64,000 bases of DNA from Chromatiaceae bacterium. Lineage in GTDB: Bacteria > Pseudomonadota > Gammaproteobacteria > Chromatiales > Chromatiaceae. Of this stretch, positions 33,802 to 41,684 are shown one piece after another. The translations under genes and the position numbers were made by a program. The notes below the pieces were generated by a model. The model searched no databases. It was not told where the DNA came from and worked only from the letters and a program-made list of their open reading frames with translations. Each line of letters opens with the position of its first letter. Positions within the stretch are counted from its first letter, which is position 1. The stretch covers positions 62,001 to 126,000 of the forward strand of contig JACKMU010000006.1 in the NCBI GenBank assembly GCA_024235215.1, given 5' to 3'.

Positions 33802-35477
33802 TGAGAGGATCGAACAGTTTAGTCCGTGTTGGCGCGTCTGCATTGACACTCTTCTCCGGCGCTGCTCTGGCGGGTGACGCCATCGGGGAGACCGCCAAGC
33901 AGGCGGTCAATTACAATGCCATCGGCATGTTTGTGTTGTTTGTGCTGCTCACCCTGGGTATCACCTACTGGGCCGCCAACCGGACCAAGACCACGTCCGA
34001 CTTTTACACAGCGGGTGGTGGTATCACTGGTTTTCAGAACGGGCTCGCCATGGCGGGTGACTATATGTCGGCCGCCACGCTGTTGGGTCTGACGGCGTTG
34101 ATGTATTCAAAAGGGGTGGATGCCTACCTCTACATGATCGCTTTTTTCGTTGGCTGGCCGATCATCATGTTCCTGATGGCGGAGCGCCTGCGTAATCTGG
34201 GTCGTTTCACTTTTGCCGATATCACCTCCTATCGTTTGAATCAGGGTAAGGTGCGCACCATGGCGGCGATCAGCTCGCTGGTGGTGGTCTGTTTCTACCT
34301 GATCGCGCAGATGGTAGGCGCGGGGCAGCTGATCAAGCTGCTGTTCGGGCTTGATTACGGCATCGCCCTGGTGGTGGTCGGTGGACTGATGATGATCTAT
34401 GTGGCCTTCGGTGGCATGGTGGCAACTACCTGGGTGCAGATCATCAAGGCTTGCCTGCTGCTGTTTGGTGGTACTGTCGTCATGCTGTTGGCCATGTCGC
34501 AATTTGGTTTCAGTTATGAAGAGCTGACCAATCGCGCGATGGCGGTGCATCAATTGGGTGAAAAGCTGCTGAGTCCCGGCAATCTGCTGGCCGAGCCGGT
34601 CTCCGCCATCTCCCTCGGACTCGGTCTGATGTTTGGTCTCGCCGGCCTGCCGCATATCCTGATGCGGTTTTTCACCGTGACCAATGCCAAGGAGGCGCGC
34701 AAATCGGTGCTCTACGCCTCTGGCTTCGTCGCCTACTTCTTCAATGTGGTAGCGCTGATGGGGTTGTGCGCGGTCATCATCGTGGGCCAGAATCCCGATT
34801 TCTTCGAGGAGGGTCAGATCGGTGGCAAGCTGATCGGCGGCGGCAACATGGTGGCCATGCACCTGGCCAGGGCCGTGGGCGGTGATCTGCTGCTCGGATT
34901 TTTGTCGGCGGTGGCTTTTGCGACCATTCTCGCTGTGGTCTCCGGACTGGCGTTGGCTGGTGCGTCGGCAATATCCCACGATATCTACTCCCGCGTGATC
35001 AAAAAAGGGACAGCTTCGGAAAAAGCTGAGCTGCGTGTCTCCAAAATGGCTACCATCGCGCTGGGTATCGTCGCCGTGGTGCTGGGTCTGTTGTTCGAAA
35101 AGATGAACGTTGCCTTCATGGTGGCGCTGGCCTTCGGTGTGGCGGCTTCCGCCAATTTCCCGGTACTGATCCTGTCGATGTACTGGCAGGGGTTGACCAC
35201 CCGGGGCGCTCTCGCTGGAGGTTCTCTCGGCCTCTTGTCAGCAGTGGCGCTGGTGGTGCTTTCCAAGTCCGTGTGGGTGACCGTGCTCGGGTATGCCGAA
35301 CCGATATTTCCCTACACTCAGCCAGCGCTCTTCTCGATGCCGATTGCCTTCCTTGCGGCTATCCTGGTGTCGAAGCTGGATAACAGCGCCGAGGCGAGAA
35401 GTGAACGCGAGGCATTCGGGGATCAGTTCGTACGGGCTCAGACCGGAGTAGGCGCAGCCACAGCGGCGGTACACTAA
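33798..35477 (+). CDS. actP: Sodium:solute symporter, acetate permease type
   Basis: This 559-residue protein has a cleavable or first-helix N-terminus followed by about thirteen membrane helices of the SSS family (RTKTTSDFYTAGGGITGFQN, GLAMAGDYMSAATLLGLTAL). It should import acetate or another short monocarboxylate with Na+ or H+. ATG 33798 overlaps the DUF485 stop; ATG 33801 is equally possible. A strong terminator lies about 75 bases after the stop, closing a two-gene operon. Confidence 0.92.
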   Translation: MMRGSNSLVRVGASALTLFSGAALAGDAIGETAKQAVNYNAIGMFVLFVLLTLGITYWAANRTKTTSDFYTAGGGITGFQNGLAMAGDYMSAATLLGLTALMYSKGVDAYLYMIAFFVGWPIIMFLMAERLRNLGRFTFADITSYRLNQGKVRTMAAISSLVVVCFYLIAQMVGAGQLIKLLFGLDYGIALVVVGGLMMIYVAFGGMVATTWVQIIKACLLLFGGTVVMLLAMSQFGFSYEELTNRAMAVHQLGEKLLSPGNLLAEPVSAISLGLGLMFGLAGLPHILMRFFTVTNAKEARKSVLYASGFVAYFFNVVALMGLCAVIIVGQNPDFFEEGQIGGKLIGGGNMVAMHLARAVGGDLLLGFLSAVAFATILAVVSGLALAGASAISHDIYSRVIKKGTASEKAELRVSKMATIALGIVAVVLGLLFEKMNVAFMVALAFGVAASANFPVLILSMYWQGLTTRGALAGGSLGLLSAVALVVLSKSVWVTVLGYAEPIFPYTQPALFSMPIAFLAAILVSKLDNSAEARSEREAFGDQFVRAQTGVGAATAAVH

Positions 35478-35551
35478 ATCGTTTTTAAGGCAGATACCGG
35501 ATTATAGGTTCCGGAGTCGGACTGGTTTGATCCGACAAGCTGAGCAAAGAG

Positions 35552-35584
35552 CGCCCCGGTCATTCGGCCGGGGCGTTTTTTTTT
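35552..35584 (+). terminator. Rho-independent terminator of the DUF485-actP operon
   Basis: CGCCCCGG pairs with CCGGGGCG across an 8-nt loop and is followed by nine T residues. Position and T-tract are textbook. Confidence 0.93.
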
Positions 35585-35941
35585 GGGTTATATCAAGCCA
35601 GGGATTTGGTGGCGCGCCTGGTAACGACCAACAACCAGAATGACCTCATCACCCGCTAACGATCCGACCGCAACCGGGAAGGAGACCATTGTTGCAGTTA
35701 AAGCGACACTCGGGCATAAATCCATCGTAGTGAAACAGCTCGAAATGTCATGGCCCAGGATTTGGTTCTGAACACCGCCCGGATAATAATATTTCTACTG
35801 AACGGCAGCCTGCGCGTGTCAGCGCGCATATCGTATCCACCGGATCAGGGGCGGCTGCTGTCAGAGCGGTGCCGGGCTTCATCTATGCTGCGGCACTTTT
35901 GAACTACATATTGAATATCCAAATTCGGAAAGCGGGTGGCC
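35585..35941. other. Gene-free region before the TIR gene
   Basis: About 350 bases without a supported gene. A short open piece near 35690-35770 reads ATLGHKSIVVKQLEMSWP, but it is too short to assign. The end must carry the promoter of the TIR gene; the stretch near 35905-35930 is AT-rich. Confidence 0.35.
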
Positions 35942-36565
35942 ATGGCAGATGTAGTGATCTCCTATGCTCATGAAGAGCGTGATAAGGCGCAGCACCTGGC
36001 GGAGGTGCTGAAGAAGTTTGGATTCGTGGTTTGGTGGGACCGAAATCTCTACGCGGGCGAGGATTTTTCCGCAAAGATCGAGCAGAAGATCCGTCAATCC
36101 ACTGCGGTGATCGTGATGTGGTCGGTAAACTCGGTGAAATCTCGCTGGGTGCTGGGTGAAGCGAGTCTTGCCGACGAGCTCGATAAACTGATTACGGTCA
36201 AGGTCGATGAATGCAACTTGCCGATCAACTATCGTAATCTCCATGCTCCGGAGATATTCAAATCGCAACAGGAGCTGGAAAATCTACTCGATCTACTGCA
36301 CAGAAAACGCGTTGGAGCAGGCGAGGCGAGCAGTACCAGCGATCAGTTCGAAGCCAGCAAGCGCGAGGCGCTCAACCTCACCATGTCAGGAGATTTCTGG
36401 AAAGACTACTGGAAGGTTACCAGCGCCGGCTTGAAGCATCCGTTCTCGTTTTCCAGGAACAACGAGCTTTCGCGGAGTTTTTATCAGAAGCATAAGAAGG
36501 TGCTGTGGATCGTTTTCGTGATACTGATAATTTTGGCCGCACTGATGGATCAGTCCGGCTACTAG
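35942..36565 (+). CDS. TIR-domain protein with C-terminal membrane anchor
   Basis: This 207-residue protein begins directly with a TIR domain: box 1 VVISYAHEERDKAQHLAEVL, the BB-loop region WWDRNLYAGEDFSAKIEQKI, then TAVIVMWSVNSVKSRWVLGE. The last contains the Glu position used by catalytic (NAD-cleaving) TIR domains. A C-terminal hydrophobic helix (LWIVFVILIILAALMD, about 187-202) anchors it, so the TIR domain should face the cytoplasm. Bacterial TIR proteins are often phage-defence NADases or signalling enzymes. No partner gene lies nearby. ATG 35942 is preferred; GTG 35936 is in frame. Confidence 0.88.
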   Translation: MADVVISYAHEERDKAQHLAEVLKKFGFVVWWDRNLYAGEDFSAKIEQKIRQSTAVIVMWSVNSVKSRWVLGEASLADELDKLITVKVDECNLPINYRNLHAPEIFKSQQELENLLDLLHRKRVGAGEASSTSDQFEASKREALNLTMSGDFWKDYWKVTSAGLKHPFSFSRNNELSRSFYQKHKKVLWIVFVILIILAALMDQSGY

Positions 36566-37354
36566 CAATCAGGCAGGTCCGGTTTACTGGCACCTCCCGG
36601 CAACTCTGGATAGGGGGTTGGCGGTCAGTCTCGACCCCTCCGGCTTCGCACCCGTTCCACTCATCCGGAACCAGAGCAATCGCGCGGAGTCAGGTGGACG
36701 GGGTGCGACTCGCTCGAACTCCACTGAGCTCGGTGTGCTGGTCCAAATATACTTCTACGTTAGCGCAGGGTCGATCTAGCAACCCGGTAACGGGTGGGTA
36801 CAGTGGATTCGATCGAGGGTAGAGCGTAAAAAGTATCCAGGATGGATGGCGATCGGGTTCAGGGGAATCCGCTATACAGTACACCCTACTCCAAAACAAG
36901 CAGGCGGCCAGCGGAGACAAATCTGCTCTCCCCGGTACGGTCAGAACTGAATCAAGAGAAGGATCTGTATAGCACGGAAGGCCCGCTTGAAACGCCACGC
37001 TTTTCCCGTCTTATTTCCGTCTATCTGGGTGAGGCCCTGTCGGATAATCTCCTACTGCGCGGTGCGCGCGAGGTTGTCGAAATACATTTGGGCAGGTCTC
37101 AAACACCGCTTTTGGTTCTCCGGTTTGAGGAGAAAGTTATCCAGTGATTTCGAGAGGATATCCTGCAAGCAGGGAGTATCACCGGAGCGCGGATGCTGAA
37201 GTCCACGCCTGATATTGAGTTTCCCGATGTCGTGAGATAGCCTTGTGATCAGTAGTGATTTGCGCCGGAGAGGCAAAGGAAATAGTCAGATGCAGAAAAT
37301 ATTGGCTACACGGATTACGGCTATTGACTATTGGCCCGCTCGGGCTAAATAACT
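36566..37354. other. Gene-poor segment between the TIR gene and the cassette array
   Basis: Nearly 800 bases without a recognised gene. Both strands have frames of about 100 codons (for example 36842-37147 on the + strand), but none shows a family motif. If the array was once a complete integron, this is where an attI site or integrase remnant would be expected. I see neither clearly. Confidence 0.4.
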
Positions 37355-37361
37355 GTTGGGC
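37355..37361 (+). repeat. Cassette-boundary core site GTTGGGC
   Basis: GTTGGGC fits the integron core GTTRRRY. It is the exact reverse complement of the left end (GCCCAAC) of the first attC at 37980, as expected for the two ends of one integrated cassette. It lies 33 bases before the start of the first cassette gene. Confidence 0.7.
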
Positions 37362-37387
37362 TGGATAAATACTAAGAGGATGGAAAA

Positions 37388-37975
37388 TTGACTGACACTC
37401 TTGAAAAACTATTGAATCCAGAGTTGATTGCCGCTGCCGCGGAAACAACGCCGGGTATCTTGGCGCTAATGTGTGTCCTATTGTGCTTAATCGTTATAAT
37501 TTTTTTCACAATGTACCCCTTTGGGGAAAGCTTTTGGTCTTCTTTCCACTGCTGTTAGGTATTATCGCTTTTGGTCGAGTTGTTGCTCAGCAGTCATTGC
37601 CTTCGCCTCAGGCAGAAAAAAGAAAATCCACAAACTACGGAAGATCAAATAAAGGAATCAATGGTCGGACCTTATAGCGAGATTAACCAGGTCGTCGCGC
37701 AAGCTTCATGTACCGCGCTCCGTCCAAGCGCAGGATGGATATTTGCAGTTCCCCGAGAATGCAGCAGTCAGGTTGCAAGCTGCGACGATATTTGCGCTTC
37801 ACTGAAGAACAAGGATTCGCAAGTGCCGGAGCTCAAGGCGTTTAATGCATTACATATATACGGTAACAATAAGCCGGCTACTGAGGTCGGGACGCTAGGT
37901 CTGAAATCTTACAAATACAATGGTACAAGTGGCGCTTTCTGTGGTCCGAATTATTGTTGCTGTGGAAACTTTTAG
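37388..37975 (+). pseudogene. Frame-interrupted cassette gene: two-helix membrane protein with Cys-rich end
   Basis: Read with two compensating one-base shifts, this span encodes about 195 residues. It starts at TTG 37388 after a good AGAGGA site. The parts are an N-terminal segment, membrane helix 1 (TPGILALMCVLLCLIVIIFF), helix 2 (LWGKLLVFFPLLLGIIAFGR), a polar linker and a Cys-rich C-terminus ending CGPNYCCCGNF. The shifts fall in a T7 run (37500-37506) and an A6 run (37612-37623 region). Unshifted, the first frame stops at 37556. At the T7 run the frame reads T-TTT-TTC, a canonical -1 slippery heptamer. The gene fills the first cassette; its attC begins five bases after the stop. Product not recognised. 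Confidence 0.65.
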
Positions 37976-37979
37976 TCGC

Positions 37980-38095
37980 GCCCAACAATCACATCCAGCC
38001 GACCCACAACACTACGCGGCTTTTTTGCGCATGCCTTCGGCATTATTGCACAAACGCCGCTCCGCGTTGCGGTCGGCTGATGTGCGGCGTTATGT
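37980..38095 (+). repeat. attC recombination site 1
   Basis: This 116-bp site is bounded by GCCCAAC (RYYYAAC) and GTTATGT (core-like). Its inner arms CATCCAGCCGACC and GGTCGGCTGATG pair except for one unpaired base, the extrahelical base expected in a folded attC. A central imperfect palindrome (GCATGCCTTCGGCATT region) fills the middle. It is about 80% alike along its length to the site at 38898. Confidence 0.88.
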
Positions 38096-38295
38096 GTAAA
38101 TACGGAATGAATAATGAGCATGTTTAGAGGGCACTCCTGCTACTTGGCACACTTAATGTCGCCGTAGCAAACGCAGGATGGGTGGACAAGTAAGGAAACT
38201 CTATTCCGGATTCAGAACACATGAAGTCTGTTGGTGACCTGATAGGTCAGCTAGTAATTACAGACAATGAAGCGAAGGTCTTAAAAACTGGGGAA

Positions 38296-38327
38296 CGCCG
38301 TCGGAAAGCGTGTACTTTCCGACGGCG
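38296..38327. terminator. Perfect 13-bp hairpin inside the short cassette
   Basis: CGCCGTCGGAAAG pairs with CTTTCCGACGGCG around a 6-nt loop. No T-tract follows, so it could be a structural RNA element rather than a terminator. Confidence 0.5.
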
Positions 38328-38334
38328 GATACTA

Positions 38335-38437
38335 GCATTAAATAAATCCGTCCCTTTTTGCTTCGCTCGCTATGTAGCTTTTGGCATCCTGCGCTCGCTA
38401 TGTAGCTTTTGGCATCCTGTGATTTGCGGCGTTAGCC
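38335..38437 (+). repeat. Degenerate attC-like site with internal duplication
   Basis: The right arm (TGATTTGCGGCGTTAGCC) is close to the right arm of attC 1 (TGATGTGCGGCGTTATGT). The left end (TTAAATAAATCC) only loosely resembles the left arms of the other sites. The middle consists mostly of two 28-bp direct copies. It is likely an attC whose central stem was altered by tandem duplication. Confidence 0.5.
38364..38419 (+). repeat. 28-bp tandem duplication
   Basis: Two identical 28-bp copies abut at 38364-38391 and 38392-38419. Each contains CTATGTAGCTTTTGGCATCC. The duplication lies inside the degenerate attC-like site. Confidence 0.92.
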
Positions 38438-38459
38438 TTAAAAAAGAGACCGACGAGAT

Positions 38460-38903
38460 ATGCCGGATGTAATTGGAATTGATCATGTGTATATCGCTGT
38501 AGCTGATTTAGCTGAGTCTGAGTCATTCTACGATCAATTGCTGTTAGAAATTCTCGGTTTCAGAAAGAAGTCATTCGAACTTAGTGGCGAACCACATATT
38601 CAATATTTCAATAGGCATTTTGGGTATGTGATTAGGCCTGCGAAAACCTCAAAGCAGGCAGAGGCTGGCACCCCAGGTTTGCATCATTTTTGCTTTCGTG
38701 TTGATTCAATAGAAGAGGTCAAAAGCGTATCTGAGCAGCTAAGAAAACTGGGCATATCTGCCACAGAAGCAAAAAACTATCAAGAATATGCGCCGGATTA
38801 TTGGGCAACATTCTTCTCTGATCCTGATGGAGTAGCTCTGGAAGTTACAAATTTTCGTGTTGAAAGGCGCTTACGATATGAAGATTGGGAAAATCAGGGC
38901 TAA
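38460..38903 (+). CDS. VOC-superfamily (glyoxalase/dioxygenase-like) cassette protein
   Basis: This 147-residue protein has the vicinal-oxygen-chelate fold: IDHVYIAVADLAESESFYDQ at the start, PGLHHFCFRVDSIEEV in the middle and FFSDPDGVALEVTNF at the end. The His and Glu at metal-ligand positions are kept. Members include glyoxalases, dioxygenases and antibiotic-resistance proteins such as fosfomycin- or bleomycin-type factors. The target here is unknown. It is the only gene of a cassette from GTTAGCC (38431) to attC 2, and its TAA stop lies inside the attC left core. Confidence 0.88.
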   Translation: MPDVIGIDHVYIAVADLAESESFYDQLLLEILGFRKKSFELSGEPHIQYFNRHFGYVIRPAKTSKQAEAGTPGLHHFCFRVDSIEEVKSVSEQLRKLGISATEAKNYQEYAPDYWATFFSDPDGVALEVTNFRVERRLRYEDWENQG

Positions 38904-39012
38904 CAAACACATCCAGGCGACCCGTAACTCCGTGCGGATTATTGCGCATGGCTTCGCCATTATTGTGCAAACGCAGCGCTCTGTTGTGGTCGGCTGAAGT
39001 TGTGCGTTATGC
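38898..39012 (+). repeat. attC recombination site 2
   Basis: This 115-bp site is bounded by GGCTAAC and GTTATGC. Its arms CATCCAGGCGACC and GGTCGGCTGAAGT pair with one mismatch and one bulge. GGCTAAC is the exact reverse complement of the core GTTAGCC at 38431, tying both ends to the VOC cassette. It is closely similar to attC 1, including the central GCATGGCTTCGCCATTATTG palindrome. Confidence 0.88.
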
Positions 39013-39096
39013 GTTAAATCATCCGCAGCTATTTATAGCGCCCTTGATGGGATCAGGACGTGTTTTGTAAAATGCATCAGATTAAGGAACAGTTCA

Positions 39097-39490
39097 ATGA
39101 GTGTTAAACATGGCTGTGATGGTTGTACTCTTTGTTGTAAGGTTATGAAGGTTAAAGAACTTAATAAGCCAAATCATATGTGGTGTGAGCATTGCCAAAT
39201 CGGTGTTGGTTGTAGTAGCTACGAAACGCGTCCGGAGACTTGCCGAATTTACGAATGCTTTTGGTTGAAAAACACAACGGCTACCTAAGTCGATGCCCCT
39301 CATGTTACGCCCTGACAAATGCAAAGTAGTGATTGGAACAGTTCATGAGGGTGAGGAATTAGTGTTTTACGTTAGCCCTGAGCGCCAAGATGCTTGGAAC
39401 AAGGGCGCATTAAAGAAATTTGTGGCTGAAATGCGTTCACGTGGTACCAGGATGTATGTCAGTCTCGGAGATGAATTGCGGTTAGTGTAA
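39097..39490 (+). pseudogene. YkgJ-type cysteine-cluster protein split by a one-base frameshift
   Basis: The first part (39097-39288) carries the zinc/iron-binding pattern of the YkgJ/UPF0153 family: CDGCTLCCKVMKV, then CEHCQIGVGCSSYETRPETC and RIYECFWL. It ends early at a TAA. Removing one A from the A5 run at 39268-39272 joins it in frame to the second part (39293-39490), giving MPLMLRPDKCKVVIGT and the expected family C-terminus. The intact product would be about 130 residues. It is the first gene after attC 2, possibly in a final cassette whose own attC I cannot find. Confidence 0.8.
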
Positions 39491-39642
39491 GTATGTTTGT
39501 AATACCTTGAAGTATTTATTGCTTCATCTTCTACGGACGGTTCCGGGTGCATTATACTACGTTCCAAAACACACAGAACGTCACTGGGGTTGGACAGAGA
39601 CTGTTTGTGTAACCGCTGTTTGTACATGCAACGGAAGTACCT

Positions 39643-40233
39643 ATGAAAGAAGCGTTGATTGCTGAGCTGAATAATCTTAAACAGCGTGATGTTGTAACAA
39701 GAGAGCGTCTGCTCAAAGCAGGAAGGCTTTACAGTTTCTACGATGAAGAGATGCAGCGTGTTCATATCGAAAATGCAGAAGCGCTCGATCATATCCTCTC
39801 CATTCATGGCTGGCCTGGCATTTCATTGGTGGGTCTAGAGGGTTGTCGCACGGCATGGTTTTTGGCGCAACATTCAATTTGTACACCTGTCCTGCAAAGG
39901 AGTTTTCTTCGAGCGTTGGAAAAGGCGGCTGCATCGGGAGAGGCACCGAAAAAACTGGCGGCATTCTTAACCGATCGCGTCCGTTTTAATGAGGGTGAAC
40001 CACAAGTGTATGGTACGGTATTGGATTGGAATGAACGGGGCGAGCTGGATTGCGAATTAGCGGAGCCTGAGCATATCGATGATTTGCGCGCTTCGGTAGG
40101 ATTACCTCCTTTTGCAGAGTCACTGGCTCAACATAGAAAAGAGGTGGAAGCAGAGGGTGGAAGCGCGCCTGAAGATTTCATGTCCTATAAAGAAGCAGCC
40201 ACTCGGTGGGCGAAACAGGTGGGGTGGCGGTAG
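39643..40233 (+). CDS. DUF6624-like protein
   Basis: This 196-residue soluble protein has the block HGWPGISLVGLEGCRTAWFL then AQHS, and later AAFLTDRVRFNEGEPQVYGT. That pattern is shared by the uncharacterised DUF6624 group. Function unknown. These proteins are often found in accessory regions, which fits its place next to the cassette array. The start ATG has no strong ribosome site (CGGAAG about 8 bases upstream). Confidence 0.75.
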   Translation: MKEALIAELNNLKQRDVVTRERLLKAGRLYSFYDEEMQRVHIENAEALDHILSIHGWPGISLVGLEGCRTAWFLAQHSICTPVLQRSFLRALEKAAASGEAPKKLAAFLTDRVRFNEGEPQVYGTVLDWNERGELDCELAEPEHIDDLRASVGLPPFAESLAQHRKEVEAEGGSAPEDFMSYKEAATRWAKQVGWR

Positions 40234-40602
40234 AATCATGACCGGGTTCCGTACTTTTATTATTACAATACGCTATGCGCGATCTGCCTCGCCGGCGTTC
40301 TAAACTCTCCGAACTGTTTCACAATGGTCAGATAATGATACGCAATATTCGCGTAAGCCACCTGGATTTCTGTCTCCTCATAATGCGATCCAGTGTTTAC
40401 GACAGCAGTGAAGGTGGTGTATAGCGCTGCACTGAGGGTATGCTCAAGTTGTCTGCGATAAGCTCCGTCCTGTCCTGAATTTCTCTGAGAACACGTCGTC
40501 GTCAGGGCAGATCAACCGGTGCGAGCGAATATCTAATTTTGATGGAACTTGCTGGAGAAATCAGGTATCGGTGTTCTGCTTCCCAGTACCCCAGGGTGTT
40601 TC
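40234..40602. other. Intergenic region
   Basis: About 370 bases without a supported gene, attC site or hairpin with a T-tract. It probably contains the promoter of the small secreted protein at 40603. Confidence 0.35.
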
Positions 40603-41037
40603 ATGAAAGAGATCGCCATTACCACTTTCGTACTTTTCAGTTGTTTTCAGGCTGTCCATGCAGGGTGTATTGGGATGCAATCATCGGGTGACACATACGG
40701 AGATAAGACCCTGGACTGCTCAGGTGAACTGAATCGGGAAATCAACAACTTGGTGGTAACCAAGACCTCGGAACAATGGACGGAGAAATACGTTGCTGCT
40801 GACATTCAAGTTCAGAATGTCAGTGAGAACACACTGGTTGTTCGGTCCATGCTGGCAATGTTCCTGGACGCATCAGACATAATCATCGGGTTATGTAGTC
40901 AGGACACGAATGCAATACTCAACCCAGGGGAGAAAAAGGGTCTCAGAATCGAATGTACCAACTATCGGATTGAGTCAGCTGGCAACAGTGAGGTGGCAAG
41001 CGTTAAACTGATCGCAACACCGTACGGTGACAGCTGA
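40603..41037 (+). CDS. Small secreted cysteine-containing protein, unknown
   Basis: This 144-residue protein has a signal peptide (IAITTFVLFSCFQAVHAG) and a mature beta-rich domain with four cysteines (GCIGMQ, TLDCSGE, GLCSQD, RIECTNY) that could form two disulfides. I recognise no family. It ends about 100 bases before the large toxin-like gene on the same strand, so it might be a secreted partner or immunity-type factor, by position only. Confidence 0.65.
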   Translation: MKEIAITTFVLFSCFQAVHAGCIGMQSSGDTYGDKTLDCSGELNREINNLVVTKTSEQWTEKYVAADIQVQNVSENTLVVRSMLAMFLDASDIIIGLCSQDTNAILNPGEKKGLRIECTNYRIESAGNSEVASVKLIATPYGDS

Positions 41038-41135
41038 TCAGTGACGAGTTGATGCTTACTTCGCAGCACGTCCGAGGCGAAAGTAGGGCGCAATCAACTT
41101 GCATACTCCGTCGATATGAGAAGGAGGCAAGTGGC

Positions 41136-41684
41136 ATGTCTGTCAGTATCACGATCTGTCCAGAGGGAGCAGTGAGGGATGGCGCCAAGTGGCGTGTTTT
41201 GGATGGTAACGGACCAGGAGATCGATGGCTTGACTCCGGCGAAGTAGCGACCGGTCTGGAACCCCGTCAATACCAGATTGAATTCTTCTCTGTCGCAGGA
41301 TGGAAAACACTGCCGGGATGCAGGATTCGGAACGTGAAAGGCTTCACCAACTGCAAAACCGTCTCTTACAAGGCAAGCTCATTCTACGAACTCGGGAAAT
41401 TTCCACCGCAGACGGTGTGGCACGATCAGCGGCTCGAATTTACGATCCCGATTGAAACGGCCCGTGTGATTGCGGTCAGCTGCGAACCCAGGCCGGAGGG
41501 TGAGCTGTTTTTGAATCAGGAGACGGGCCTTTTCCACTTTCAGCCCGACCCTGCCGACAAGTTTCCATTTTTAGTGACGTTCGCCGATAGGGACGGTGGA
41601 AAGAAACAAATATTCGAGATCACCCCAATGCCGATCCTCCCGCCCGAAGTGGATGTGTTTGGGGGAATGTCCGATCCACAGTAG
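41136..41684 (+). CDS. N-terminal part of interrupted large protein (PEGA-like repeat domain)
   Basis: ATG 41136 has an excellent ribosome site (AAGGAGG). Residues 1-80 form a beta-sandwich-like module often repeated in surface proteins (VSITICPEGAVRDGAKWRVL, then DSGEVATGLEPRQYQIEFFS and VAGWKTLPG). A second domain at about 100-175 looks Ig- or cadherin-like. The frame hits TAG at 41682, then stays open for 226 more codons, so this is best read as the start of one gene reaching 45280. There is no signal peptide. Confidence 0.65.
   Translation: MSVSITICPEGAVRDGAKWRVLDGNGPGDRWLDSGEVATGLEPRQYQIEFFSVAGWKTLPGCRIRNVKGFTNCKTVSYKASSFYELGKFPPQTVWHDQRLEFTIPIETARVIAVSCEPRPEGELFLNQETGLFHFQPDPADKFPFLVTFADRDGGKKQIFEITPMPILPPEVDVFGGMSDPQ

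Larger units (their letters stand above)
38089..38431 (+). mobile_element. Short cassette-like segment without a convincing gene
   Basis: This piece runs from the core of attC 1 to the next core GTTAGCC at 38431. An 83-codon frame at 38221-38472 crosses the boundary and has no family signature, so the segment may be gene-less or carry an RNA. It contains a perfect 13-bp hairpin (38296-38327) and a 28-bp tandem duplication (38364-38419). Confidence 0.5.

Noticed and set aside
36842..37147. A 101-codon frame in the gap before the cassettes
   Set aside because: No recognisable motif, no ribosome site, and an equally long frame lies on the other strand.
38668..38690. A sigma-54-like TGGCAC...TTGCA string
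   Set aside because: Spacing is two bases too long and it lies inside the VOC coding sequence.
41682..41684. TAG as a pyrrolysine codon
   Set aside because: No pylT or pylS genes in the window and only one gene affected; mutation, readthrough or base error is simpler.
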